A stretch of 10,341 nt of DNA from Dehalococcoidia bacterium (GCA_022823105.1 JAJDXU010000137.1:1-10341); one strand, 5' to 3'. Numbered from the stretch's first letter, positions 1 through 6,461 are shown. The notes: a model not told the origin generated them from the letters alone. Numbers and translations are program-made.

Positions 1-39
1 CTCGGCTCCGGTGGTTGTAGCCGGATTTACCTGTGCCAC
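1..39 (-). CDS. N-terminal fragment of a second ABC transporter permease (DppC/OppC-like, inferred)
   Basis: On the minus strand a GTG codon at 39-37 opens a frame (V-A-Q-V-N-P-A-T-T-T-G-A-E) that runs off the left edge. It is preceded by a consensus AGGAGG (complement of 46-51) at 6-nt spacing, which makes translation start here convincing. It begins 28 nt after the stop of the DppB-type permease. In family 5 peptide uptake operons the gene directly after the DppB-type permease is normally the DppC-type permease. Such proteins often begin with a short polar cytoplasmic tail before the first membrane segment, as seen here. The identity is inferred from position: 13 codons carry no diagnostic motif. 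Confidence 0.65.
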   Translation of the reverse strand, partial: MAQVNPATTTGAE

Positions 40-67
40 GAGAATCCTCCTGTCGAGCGTGTCCGGT

Positions 68-1024
68 TCAGCTGTACCGTATGCGAGGGTCAATCCACGC
101 GTAGGATATATCCACCAGCAGGTTGGTCATGACGAAGACGATGCCATACAGCAGCACCAGGTTCTGGATCACCACGTAGTCCCGCTCGAAGAATGCCGCC
201 ACCAGGGTACGCCCCAGCCCCGGCACTCCAAACGCCTGCTCCACCGCCACCGACCCGCCGATCAGGAACCCCAGCAACACGCCCGACAGCGTGATCACGG
301 GCATGATGGCGTTGCGCAGCGCGTGGCGCATGATCACCAGGCGCTCCGCCAGTCCCTTGGCCCGCGCCGTGCGGATGTAGTCCTCGTGGATAGTTTCCAG
401 CAGCGCCGAGCGCGACATCCGGCATACGTATGCCGCTTGCCCCAATCCCAGCACCAGCGCCGGCCCCCATACGATCTGCAGGTTTTTCCAGGGGTCCTCC
501 CAGATGTTGATCACCCCCAGCGGCGCTTTCCATTCCAGGGTGAGCACCAGCGTCAGCACGATGACCGTGCCTAACCAGAAGTTTGGTATCGCAAGGAAGA
601 GGATGGAGAAGAACCTTCCCGCGTAGTCCATGACGCTGTTGCGTTTCATGGCCGCCAGTATGCCAACCGGCAGCCCAATCACCCACGAGATGATCACTGA
701 CAGGATGGCAATTTCCAGCGTGATGGGGCCCCGGTTCAGGATCAGGTCCATCACCGTGTGGGAACGCCAGAACGACTGGCCCAGCTTCAGCGTTACGATG
801 TCCTCCAGCCAGTCCACGTATTGCAGGTAGATCGGCTTGTCCAGCCCCAGGCTGGCGATGATGCGCTGACGGTCCTCTTCGCTCAGCTGCAGGGTGCCCT
901 CCTCGCCGAACATGACGGTGAGCACGTCGCCCGGGAGAATGCGCATCACCAGGAATATGATGATGGTTAACCCGATCAGGGCCGGAATCGCCAGCAGCAC
1001 GCGGCGCAGGATGTATTTTTGCAT
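68..1024 (-). CDS. ABC transporter permease, DppB/OppB/GsiC family
   Basis: Inner-membrane permease of a family 5 peptide-type ABC importer, expected to pair with a DppC-type permease and two ATPases. The 318-residue length is usual for DppB proteins. It has about six hydrophobic segments (roughly residues 8-28, 100-125, 135-163, 188-206, 243-265, 285-312), a periplasmic stretch between the first two, and the family N-terminus with RILPGD at about 28-33. The EAA-type cytoplasmic loop that docks on the ATPase is at about 215-244 (YIRTARAKG, then HALRNAIMP). The C-terminus DPRIRYS is typical. GTG at 1027 lies directly before ATG at 1024. The GGGGAGG-like ribosome site (about 1029-1036) sits about 5 nt from the ATG and only 1-2 nt from the GTG, so I chose ATG. 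It lies 86-89 nt downstream of binding protein B, in the same direction and probably the same transcript. The substrate cannot be told from the permease. Confidence 0.95.
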   Translation of the reverse strand: MQKYILRRVLLAIPALIGLTIIIFLVMRILPGDVLTVMFGEEGTLQLSEEDRQRIIASLGLDKPIYLQYVDWLEDIVTLKLGQSFWRSHTVMDLILNRGPITLEIAILSVIISWVIGLPVGILAAMKRNSVMDYAGRFFSILFLAIPNFWLGTVIVLTLVLTLEWKAPLGVINIWEDPWKNLQIVWGPALVLGLGQAAYVCRMSRSALLETIHEDYIRTARAKGLAERLVIMRHALRNAIMPVITLSGVLLGFLIGGSVAVEQAFGVPGLGRTLVAAFFERDYVVIQNLVLLYGIVFVMTNLLVDISYAWIDPRIRYS

Positions 1025-1060
1025 CACGCCCTCCCCGGGTTGATTGTCCTGATCACCCTT

Positions 1061-1103
1061 TCCGGCAAGCCGGATTTTGCGGGGCGGGTTTCAGGCCCGC
1101 CCC
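1061..1103. repeat. Two adjacent GC-rich palindromes between binding protein B and the permease
   Basis: Positions 1081-1103 read GGGGCGGG-TTTCAGG-CCCGCCCC, a perfect 8-bp stem with a 7-nt loop. It begins 10 nt after the stop codon of binding protein B. Positions 1061-1074 form a second palindrome, TCCGGC-AA-GCCGGA. In the direction of transcription (minus) neither is followed by a run of U, so they are not standard intrinsic terminators. The sequence GGGGCGGGTTTCA recurs exactly at 8830-8842, which points to a dispersed repeat family. Placement between a binding-protein gene and a permease gene resembles the malE-malF REP arrangement, where such hairpins protect the upstream mRNA. That role is inferred here. 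Confidence 0.75.
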
Positions 1104-1113
1104 GGTCGAACGG

Positions 1114-3015
1114 TTACTGTCGGCACTCTTCTTCCATCCACACGGTGTCCATGCGGTCCAGGTTGTGGACCAGCGCGCCGTGCTTGCCCTCGATGCCGTG
1201 TACGCAGGTGCGCCATGCGGCCAGGGTGCGGTTGTACCAGTACTCCACCGTGGGCGGGTCAGCGTCAAGAATCTTGGCCGCTTCCTGCACCAGCGCGTAC
1301 CGCTTGTCGAAGTCGGGTTCGGCGTCCACTTGTTCCATGATGGCGTCGAACTCGGGGTTGCAGTAGTTGGAGTGGTTCTCACCGCCGCCGCAGCGGTAGA
1401 AGCTGTTCATGTAGGCGGACGGGTCGATGAACGGCGACGCGATGCCTCCAATGGTCAGGTCGAAGTTCCGGTTCGCCAGTTCCTCAAACCACACGGCGGA
1501 CGCCACCGGGCGGATCTCCGACTCGATGCCCAGGATGCGCTGGAACTCAAGCTGGGCCACCTGGGCGGCCGCGGTCCAGTGCGCGCTGTTGGGGTCGCGC
1601 TGCATCAGGTCAACGTTCTTGATGCCGTCGCCGTAGCCTGCTTCGGCCATCAGCCGCTGGGCCTCAGCCTCGGCGGCCGGCCGGTCGAATACCATGCGCT
1701 GGTCAATCTCGGCCTGTGGAAGCTGGAACGCTTGGTCCTGGAAGGTCCAGCCGGTTCCGCCCTTGTAGCCGTACAGCCATTCGCCTACCACCTCGTGGAT
1801 GGCGTCCCGGTCCAGCGCCAGCCACAGGGCCTTGCGCACCCGTGGATCGTTCCACGGCTCCCGGTCGGTGTTGATCCACACCGCCAGGTAGGAGTAGGAC
1901 GAGAACGGCTGCGCCTCGTAGCGGTCGTCGTTTTGTAGGATCTCGAAGGCCGCCGGGTCAATGGTCTGAGAGTATTGCACGTTCCCGGCCAGCAGCGCGG
2001 CGGAACGGGCCGTGCTGTTGCCCAGCGGGTAGGTCCAAACTTCGTCCAGGTAGGGCAGCCCCTCGTTCCAGTAATCCGGGAAGCGTTCGTTCTTCCAGAC
2101 CTCGCCCTCCTGGTGCTCCAGGAACCGGAAGGCGCCGGTGCTGGGCGCGTCGGCCCCGTTGATCTTGAGGTCGTAGTTATTCTCTTCCAGGAAACTCTTC
2201 TCGAAAATGCCGTGCCATTCCAAAGCGAACAGGTTCAACCCGTAGTTCAACGGCGGCGCTTTCTCGAAGGTGAACTGGACCGTCAACGGGTCAATCACCT
2301 GGATCGACGGCCCGAAGGGGGTATACAGTCCCTTGCGCGCGCTGACCACGCCGGCCGGCGGGTCGATCACCCGCGACCATGACGCGGCAACGTCGTCGGC
2401 ATCCATGATCTCACCCGTGTGGAACGGGACTCCCTCGCGCAGCGGGAAGGTCCACACTGTCCCGTCTTCGGAAACGTCCCAGTTGGTGGCGATGTCAGGG
2501 ATAATGGTCTTGCCGGCGTCCAGCGGGTTGTACCGCAGCAGGTTGTTGATGACCATCATCTGCTTGAACGAATTGGAAACGCTGGAGACCTGCATCAGGT
2601 CGTAGTGCGCGGGGTCGAAGTACCCGCCGCGATACAGGATGCCGCCATACTGCGCGTCGGCGTACGCGTCCTTGGTCACCGGGTTGGCGAGCACCTCGGA
2701 CGGCAGCGCCGCCGGCAGAGGGGTGGGCGTCGCGTCGGGCGGAGTGGTCGGACGTGGGGTCGGTGGCACTCGGGTAGCCGCCGGCTGCGCCGCTCCGCCA
2801 CCGCTCCCTGATCCTGATCCCGCGTTGGTTGTCCCGCCGCCGCCGGAGTCGCCGGTGGTAGCGGCAGCGGACCCGCCGGCGCCTGAATCACTCGGCGCGG
2901 TCTGCTCGGCCGGAGCCGGCGCCGTGCCGCCGCAGGCAACCGCGGCGAGGAAGGCTATCGCAAGCGCGATACTTAGCGCAGCGATGGGAGATCTAAAGAA
3001 GCGTTGCACTCTCAA
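1114..3015 (-). CDS. Family 5 ABC transporter substrate-binding lipoprotein (paralogue B)
   Basis: Solute-binding protein of a peptide/nickel/opine-type importer, anchored outside the cell membrane. The 633 residues begin with a lipoprotein signal: basic start, hydrophobic stretch 11-27, lipobox AVAC with Cys28. A Gly/Ser-rich then Pro/Thr-rich tether follows (about 31-100), then a 530-residue SBP_bac_5 core starting at LPSEV (104). The core carries the family signature WTFPLREGVPFH...DADDVAASW. Its only cysteines are 542, 552, 604 and 631. The start is TTG at 3015 with GAGGAGG at 3021-3027, 5 nt away. GTG at 3009 is the alternative (11-nt spacing). The core has the same length as paralogue A and is about three quarters identical by eye. 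It has its own promoter candidate at 3217-3245 and is probably cotranscribed with the permease. The ligand is unknown. Confidence 0.93.
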   Translation of the reverse strand: MRVQRFFRSPIAALSIALAIAFLAAVACGGTAPAPAEQTAPSDSGAGGSAAATTGDSGGGGTTNAGSGSGSGGGAAQPAATRVPPTPRPTTPPDATPTPLPAALPSEVLANPVTKDAYADAQYGGILYRGGYFDPAHYDLMQVSSVSNSFKQMMVINNLLRYNPLDAGKTIIPDIATNWDVSEDGTVWTFPLREGVPFHTGEIMDADDVAASWSRVIDPPAGVVSARKGLYTPFGPSIQVIDPLTVQFTFEKAPPLNYGLNLFALEWHGIFEKSFLEENNYDLKINGADAPSTGAFRFLEHQEGEVWKNERFPDYWNEGLPYLDEVWTYPLGNSTARSAALLAGNVQYSQTIDPAAFEILQNDDRYEAQPFSSYSYLAVWINTDREPWNDPRVRKALWLALDRDAIHEVVGEWLYGYKGGTGWTFQDQAFQLPQAEIDQRMVFDRPAAEAEAQRLMAEAGYGDGIKNVDLMQRDPNSAHWTAAAQVAQLEFQRILGIESEIRPVASAVWFEELANRNFDLTIGGIASPFIDPSAYMNSFYRCGGGENHSNYCNPEFDAIMEQVDAEPDFDKRYALVQEAAKILDADPPTVEYWYNRTLAAWRTCVHGIEGKHGALVHNLDRMDTVWMEEECRQ

Positions 3016-3216
3016 CTTTGCCTCCTCGGGTGCCTTGTGCCCCGTGAGTTATTGGAATCAGTCGCTGCGATTATCTACGCGCCACATCATCACAAAGCGT
3101 AATCCGCATCAATATCTCCGCTTGTAATGAATAAAGCGGCCGTTGCCTTATTTACAAATAATATGCTTCAACATTGGCCGGGTTGGCGACGAATTCTGAT
3201 TTCAGCGACTGTCGGG

Positions 3217-3245
3217 ATTTTAGGGAGTGCTATTGCCGATGTCAA
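3217..3245 (-). promoter_or_regulatory. Promoter of binding protein B (TTGACA-17-TAAAAT)
   Basis: On the minus strand a perfect -35 TTGACA (complement of 3240-3245) is followed after exactly 17 bp by TAAAAT (complement of 3217-3222), one mismatch from the housekeeping-sigma consensus. Transcription would start near 3210, giving a leader of about 195 nt before the TTG start at 3015. The same -35, spacer length and -10 occur upstream of paralogue A, which supports the call. Confidence 0.7.
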
Positions 3246-3263
3246 TATGTCATATTGCCGATG
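3231..3263. promoter_or_regulatory. Operator-like site: palindrome flanked by direct repeats over the -35 box
   Basis: Positions 3243-3257 are a perfect palindrome with a 1-nt centre, CAATATG-T-CATATTG. It overlaps the -35 box of promoter B (3240-3245). It is flanked and partly overlapped by two exact copies of TATTGCCGATG (3231-3241 and 3253-3263) spaced 22 bp apart, about two helical turns. This geometry fits a dimeric regulator that blocks or recruits polymerase. The regulator is not identified in the window. Confidence 0.5.
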
Positions 3264-3337
3264 GATGGCGGCGTTCGCTCGTGTGAACCTGATGGCACGC
3301 TCCTGATCGGCCGGCGCCAGGGCCAGGTGAGACGGGT

Positions 3338-3363
3338 GGGGGCAGGCTCCAGCACCTGCCCCC
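3338..3363. repeat. GC-rich hairpin after binding protein A
   Basis: GGGGGCAGG, an 8-nt loop, then CCTGCCCCC form a perfect 9-bp stem about 35 nt beyond the stop codon of paralogue A. On the minus strand the stem is followed by CACCCGTC, not by a U tract, so it is at best a weak or factor-assisted terminator. It may instead protect the 3' end of the gene A transcript. It resembles, but is not identical to, the palindromes at 1081-1103 and 8830-8852. Confidence 0.65.
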
Positions 3364-3397
3364 AATATCCTCGTCGCGGGACATGCGAATCGTGCGC

Positions 3398-5335
3398 TTA
3401 ATCCCGGCACTCGGAGTCCATCCAGACGGTATCCATGCGGTCCAGATTGTGGACCAGCGCCCCGTGCTTGCCCTCGATGCCGTGCACGCACGAACGCCAC
3501 GCGGCCAGGGTGCGGTTGTACCACCAAGTGACCACGGGCGGGTCCTCGTCCAGGATCCGGGCCGCTTTTTGAACCAGTTCAAACCGCTTGTCGAAGTCAG
3601 CCTCCGTGTCCACCATAGACATCACCGCATCGAACTCCTCGTTGCAGTAGTTCGAGTGGTTCTCACCACCGCCGCAGCGATAGAAGCTGTTCATGTAGGC
3701 CGACGGGTCGATGAACGGCGATGCGATGGCCCCCACCGTGATGTCGAAGTTGCGATTGGCCAATTCCTCGAACCACACCGCCGACGGCACAGCCCTGATG
3801 GTCGACTCGATGCCCAGGATGCGCTGGAACTCAAGGTCCGCCATCTGTGCCATCGCCGAATACCAGGGGCTGTTTGGCTGCCGCTGCATCAGGTCGACGT
3901 TTTTGATGCCGTCGGCGTAGCCCGCCTCCGCCATCAGCCGCTTGGCCTCGGCTTCCGCCGCGTCCCGGTCGAATACGACCCTGGCGTCGATTTCCGCCTG
4001 GGGCAGTTGGTATGCCTGGTCGGGCAGTGTCCAGCCGCCGCCGCCTGGATAGCCGAACAGCCACTCGCTCACGATCTCATGGGCCGCCAGGCGGTCGAAG
4101 GCCAGCCACATCGCCTTGCGGACCCTGGGGTCGCTCCAGGGCTCCTTGTCCATGTTGAACCAGATGCCGCCGTACGAATACGACGAGAACGGCTCCGCCA
4201 CGAAGCGGTCATCGTCCAACATGCGGTTGTAGGCTTCGGGGTCTATGGTTTGAGCGTAGTCCACGTTGCCTGCCAGCAGCGCCGCCGAACGGTTGGTGCT
4301 GTTTTCCAACGGGTAAGTCCAGACCTCATCCAGGTAGGGCAGCCCTTCGTTCCAGTAATTCTCGTACCGCTCGTTCTTCCAGACCTCGCCTTCCTGGTGC
4401 TCCAGGTACTTGAATGCCCCGGTACTCGGCGCAAACTGCCCGGACTGCTTCAGGTCGTAGTTGTGCTCCTCCAAAAACGACTTCGGGAAAACTCCGTGCC
4501 ATTCCAGGGCAAAGGCATTCAGGCCGTAGTTCAGCGGCGGCGCTTTCTCAAAGGTGAACTGCACCGTGAGCGGGTCGATCACCTCGATCGACGGGCCGAA
4601 CGGCGTGTACAAACCCTGGCGTGCGCTCACCACTCCCGTCGGAGGATCGATCACGCGGGTCCAGGACGCCGCAACGTCATCGGCGTTCAGGATCGTGCCG
4701 TCGTGGAACGTCACACCCTCACGCAGCGGGAAAGTCCAGGTGTGCCCGTCTTCGGACACGTCCCAGCTTGTTGCCAGGTCGGGAATGATGGTCTTGCCCG
4801 CGTCCAGGGGGTTGTATCGCAGGATGTTGTTGTACAGCATCATCTGCTTGAATGAGTTGGTGACGCTTGACACCTGCAGAAGGTCGTAATGCGCCGGGTC
4901 GTAATAGCCGCCGCGTCGCAATATCCCGCCCCACTCGGCGTTGGAGTAAACGTCCCTGTTGATGGGATCATCGACGACCTCGGATGGCAACGCCGCCGGA
5001 ACTCGGGTAGCAAACGGCACGGGTTGGGCCGGCTGCGGGACTGCCGTCGCCACCGGTTGCGGGGCCGTTTGCGCTTGCGGTTGGGCGGTTGGCTGCGCCT
5101 GTTGCTGCGGTTGAGCCTGGGTTTGGCTTTGGGGCTGGGCCTGTGGCTGCGCCGGTTGGGCCGGCTGAGACTGTGGTTGCGCCTGGCTGGCCGCGGTCGT
5201 ATCGCCGGTGGTCGCGGATGTTGAATCGGTTTCTTCCGTGACCTGTGCTCCGGCGCACCCTATCGCCAACAACGCTAACAGTGTTAACAACGCGGGTATT
5301 AGGAAAGCCGGATACCGGAATCGTCGCATCAGCAT
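3398..5335 (-). CDS. Family 5 ABC transporter substrate-binding lipoprotein (paralogue A)
   Basis: Extracytoplasmic solute-binding lipoprotein of a peptide/nickel/opine-type importer, 645 residues. Signal peptide: basic MLMRRFR, hydrophobic 9-25, lipobox AIGC with Cys27. A Gln/Pro/Ala tether occupies about 49-107 and the SBP_bac_5 core runs from LPSEV (116) to the end, with WTFPLREGVTFH and NADDVAASW as family signature. Cysteines 554, 564, 616 and 643 match those of paralogue B. The frame is open up to an ATG at 5437, but ATG 5335 is preferred because AGGAGGAG (5341-5348) lies 5 nt upstream and the signal peptide begins there. A second ATG at 5329 is possible. The gene has its own promoter candidate far upstream (5532-5560) and a hairpin after its stop. 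Two similar binding proteins with one visible permease suggest they serve the same importer with different ligands. The ligands are unknown. Confidence 0.93.
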   Translation of the reverse strand: MLMRRFRYPAFLIPALLTLLALLAIGCAGAQVTEETDSTSATTGDTTAASQAQPQSQPAQPAQPQAQPQSQTQAQPQQQAQPTAQPQAQTAPQPVATAVPQPAQPVPFATRVPAALPSEVVDDPINRDVYSNAEWGGILRRGGYYDPAHYDLLQVSSVTNSFKQMMLYNNILRYNPLDAGKTIIPDLATSWDVSEDGHTWTFPLREGVTFHDGTILNADDVAASWTRVIDPPTGVVSARQGLYTPFGPSIEVIDPLTVQFTFEKAPPLNYGLNAFALEWHGVFPKSFLEEHNYDLKQSGQFAPSTGAFKYLEHQEGEVWKNERYENYWNEGLPYLDEVWTYPLENSTNRSAALLAGNVDYAQTIDPEAYNRMLDDDRFVAEPFSSYSYGGIWFNMDKEPWSDPRVRKAMWLAFDRLAAHEIVSEWLFGYPGGGGWTLPDQAYQLPQAEIDARVVFDRDAAEAEAKRLMAEAGYADGIKNVDLMQRQPNSPWYSAMAQMADLEFQRILGIESTIRAVPSAVWFEELANRNFDITVGAIASPFIDPSAYMNSFYRCGGGENHSNYCNEEFDAVMSMVDTEADFDKRFELVQKAARILDEDPPVVTWWYNRTLAAWRSCVHGIEGKHGALVHNLDRMDTVWMDSECRD

Positions 5336-5398
5336 GATCGCTCCTCCTGAACTGCGTCTTATCCCGTTGGATCGCGATTGCCTTTTGGATTCGGTTGT

Positions 5399-5483
5399 CT
5401 GTTTACTCCATCGATAAACGGCAAATAAACGGGTCATATATCATGTATCCCTATAAAGCAGGGGAAATATGATCAGTAAACAG
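5399..5483 (-). promoter_or_regulatory. Candidate structured leader of binding protein A
   Basis: In the minus-strand transcript CUGUUUACU (5483-5475) is exactly complementary to AGUAAACAG (5407-5399), enclosing 67 nt. Nested inside are UCAUAU/AUAUGA (5472-5467 with 5439-5434) and UCCC/GGGA (5465-5462 with 5451-5448) around a 10-nt loop. Together they could form a long folded domain between the promoter and the ribosome site. I recognise no riboswitch class. The same DNA could instead be a pair of protein sites, or hold an alternative promoter TTTACT-17-TTTATA (5480-5452). Confidence 0.3.
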
Positions 5484-5531
5484 CCGTAATACTGGTATTT
5501 GCGACGTTATTCGTTATATCGAATCACGGCG

Positions 5532-5560
5532 ATTTTATGCATTCCCGTTGACCGTGTCAA
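5532..5560 (-). promoter_or_regulatory. Promoter of binding protein A (TTGACA-17-TAAAAT)
   Basis: On the minus strand TTGACA (complement of 5555-5560), exactly 17 bp, then TAAAAT (complement of 5532-5537). The elements and spacing are identical to the promoter of paralogue B. The predicted start near 5525 gives a leader of about 190 nt to ATG 5335. Two short dyads flank it: TTGAC-CGT-GTCAA (5548-5560) over the -35, and ATTCG-N6-CGAAT (5509-5524) at the predicted start. Both are possible operators. Confidence 0.65.
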
Positions 5561-5646
5561 TAATCAATATCAACCCAAATCCGGCGCCCGGTCTGCTCTC
5601 ATCGTTCCGCGGTGGTACCCTTTTCCCCGTCGATTCAACCGCCTTG

Positions 5647-5655
5647 TGCTATACT
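5647..5655 (+). promoter_or_regulatory. Extended -10 promoter for the Nudix-molybdenum hydroxylase pair
   Basis: TGC-TATACT is an extended -10 element (TGn plus a hexamer one mismatch from TATAAT). I see no good -35 at 16-18 bp upstream, which extended -10 promoters often lack. Transcription would begin near 5662, leaving about 35 nt before ATG 5697 with GGAG at 5686-5689. Its position argues against the longer open frame that starts at 5499. Confidence 0.55.
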
Positions 5656-5696
5656 GCCGCCGTTCCATACCACCCGAATCGACACGGAGCCGCTGT

Positions 5697-6461
5697 ATGG
5701 TTTCTCCCCTCGCTGCCACGCCCAATCCATTCCGTGGCGTCGTGGTCAATTCCGCGCAATTGCCCTCCGATCCCGACGATTTCGCCGCTTCGTTGGACGC
5801 ATCCATTGCCGAATGGCGCGAAGCCGGGTACGAGGTCGCCTGGGTGGACATACCCATCGGATTGGCGAGCCACGTGCCCATCGCCACCCATCGCGGGTTC
5901 ACCTACCATCACGCCGATTCCGACAGCATCACCGCTACCCTGATGTTGATCCCGGACTCCTTCATACCGCCCTATGCCACCCACTATGTTGGGGCCGGCG
6001 GCGTGGTCCTCAACGACAAAGAAGAACTGCTGGTGGTGTGCGAACGTTATCGCATCGACAACCGCCCGCCCTTCTACAAGTTGCCTGGAGGGGCCCTGGA
6101 GCCGGGTGAGCACATCGTGGACTCCATCGTGCGCGAGGTGCTGGAGGAGACCGGCGTTCACGCCACATTCGAGGCCCTGTCCTGTTTCCGCCACTGGCAC
6201 GGATACCGCTACGGCAAATCAGACATCTACTTCGTATGCCGACTGCGTGCGCTCACCCACGAGATCAAGATGAGCGAGCAGGAAATCGAGGAGTGCCTCT
6301 GGATGCCCGTCAAGGACTTCATAGACGACGACGACATCAGCCCCTTCAACAAGGGTATCGTCCGCTCTGCCATCGAAAGCGACGGCGTCGTCCCCGCCGA
6401 CATGCCGGGAATGCCCCCGGACCCGACACGGGAGTATTTCCTGCCAGAATTCGTCAAATAG
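5697..6461 (+). CDS. Nudix hydrolase with NUDT6/NUDT7-type N-terminal domain
   Basis: Hydrolase of nucleoside diphosphates linked to another moiety, 254 residues. The Nudix box is perfect at 132-154: Gly132, five residues, Glu138, seven residues, then REVLEETGV, giving metal-binding Glu147, Glu150 and Glu151. Ahead of it, about 13-95, is a second domain with SLDASIAEWREAGYEVAW and HRGFTYHHAD. This matches the pre-Nudix domain of human NUDT6 and Arabidopsis NUDT7-like enzymes, several of which cleave ADP-ribose or NADH. I therefore favour that activity over mutT-like cleansing, but the substrate is not proven. The start at 5697 is chosen for GGAG at 5686-5689 (7-nt spacing) and the promoter just upstream. 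Upstream in-frame sequence (from 5499) is Arg-rich and unlike the family. The molybdenum hydroxylase gene follows after 48 nt, probably in the same operon. Confidence 0.9.
   Translation: MVSPLAATPNPFRGVVVNSAQLPSDPDDFAASLDASIAEWREAGYEVAWVDIPIGLASHVPIATHRGFTYHHADSDSITATLMLIPDSFIPPYATHYVGAGGVVLNDKEELLVVCERYRIDNRPPFYKLPGGALEPGEHIVDSIVREVLEETGVHATFEALSCFRHWHGYRYGKSDIYFVCRLRALTHEIKMSEQEIEECLWMPVKDFIDDDDISPFNKGIVRSAIESDGVVPADMPGMPPDPTREYFLPEFVK

Larger units (their letters stand above)
3016..3397. other. 382-bp spacer between the two binding-protein genes
   Basis: I see no gene here. Short frames crossing it have no ribosome site and no recognisable product. In the direction of transcription (minus) it holds the post-A hairpin (3338-3363), an operator-like region (3231-3263), a promoter (3245-3217) and a leader of roughly 195 nt for gene B. 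Within that leader are an AT hairpin TTATTT-AC-AAATAA (3148-3161), a 6-bp stem CCGCTT/AAGCGG with a 10-nt loop (3118-3123 with 3134-3139), and the ribosome site (3021-3027). The size and content suggest that gene B is transcribed separately from gene A, not just by readthrough. Confidence 0.7.
5336..5696. other. 361-bp divergent intergenic region
   Basis: No gene is supported here, although frames from both sides are open into it. On the minus side it holds the promoter of gene A (5560-5532), a leader of about 190 nt with long-range complementarity (5475-5483 with 5399-5407), and a strong ribosome site (5341-5348). On the plus side it holds an extended -10 (5647-5655) and ribosome site (5686-5689) for the Nudix gene. 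Two ATAAACGG copies at 5414-5421 and 5425-5432 lie 11 bp apart, one helical turn, and could bind a protein or be coincidental. The stretch 5405-5580 is clearly AT-richer than the coding DNA on either side. Confidence 0.7.

Noticed and set aside
3338..3363. Rho-independent terminator
   Set aside because: The stem is strong, but no U tract follows in the direction of transcription. Kept as a hairpin of uncertain role.
3383..4855. Plus-strand open frame of 490 codons opposite binding protein A
   Set aside because: It is antisense to a certain gene, and similar antisense frames lie opposite paralogue B. They arise from the shared codon pattern. Composition is His/Arg/Val-rich with no family signature or ribosome site.
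5414..5432. Two ATAAACGG copies one helical turn apart as a defined operator
   Set aside because: An 8-bp match inside AT-rich leader DNA, downstream of the predicted transcription start. Recorded in the intergenic entry but too weak for its own call.
5336..5437. 34-codon N-terminal extension of binding protein A
   Set aside because: It would bury the lipoprotein signal peptide behind a charged tail, and a strong ribosome site directly precedes ATG 5335.
5499..5696. 66-codon N-terminal extension of the Nudix protein
   Set aside because: The extra residues are Arg-rich and unlike the family, no ribosome site precedes 5499, and the best promoter (5647-5655) lies inside the extension.
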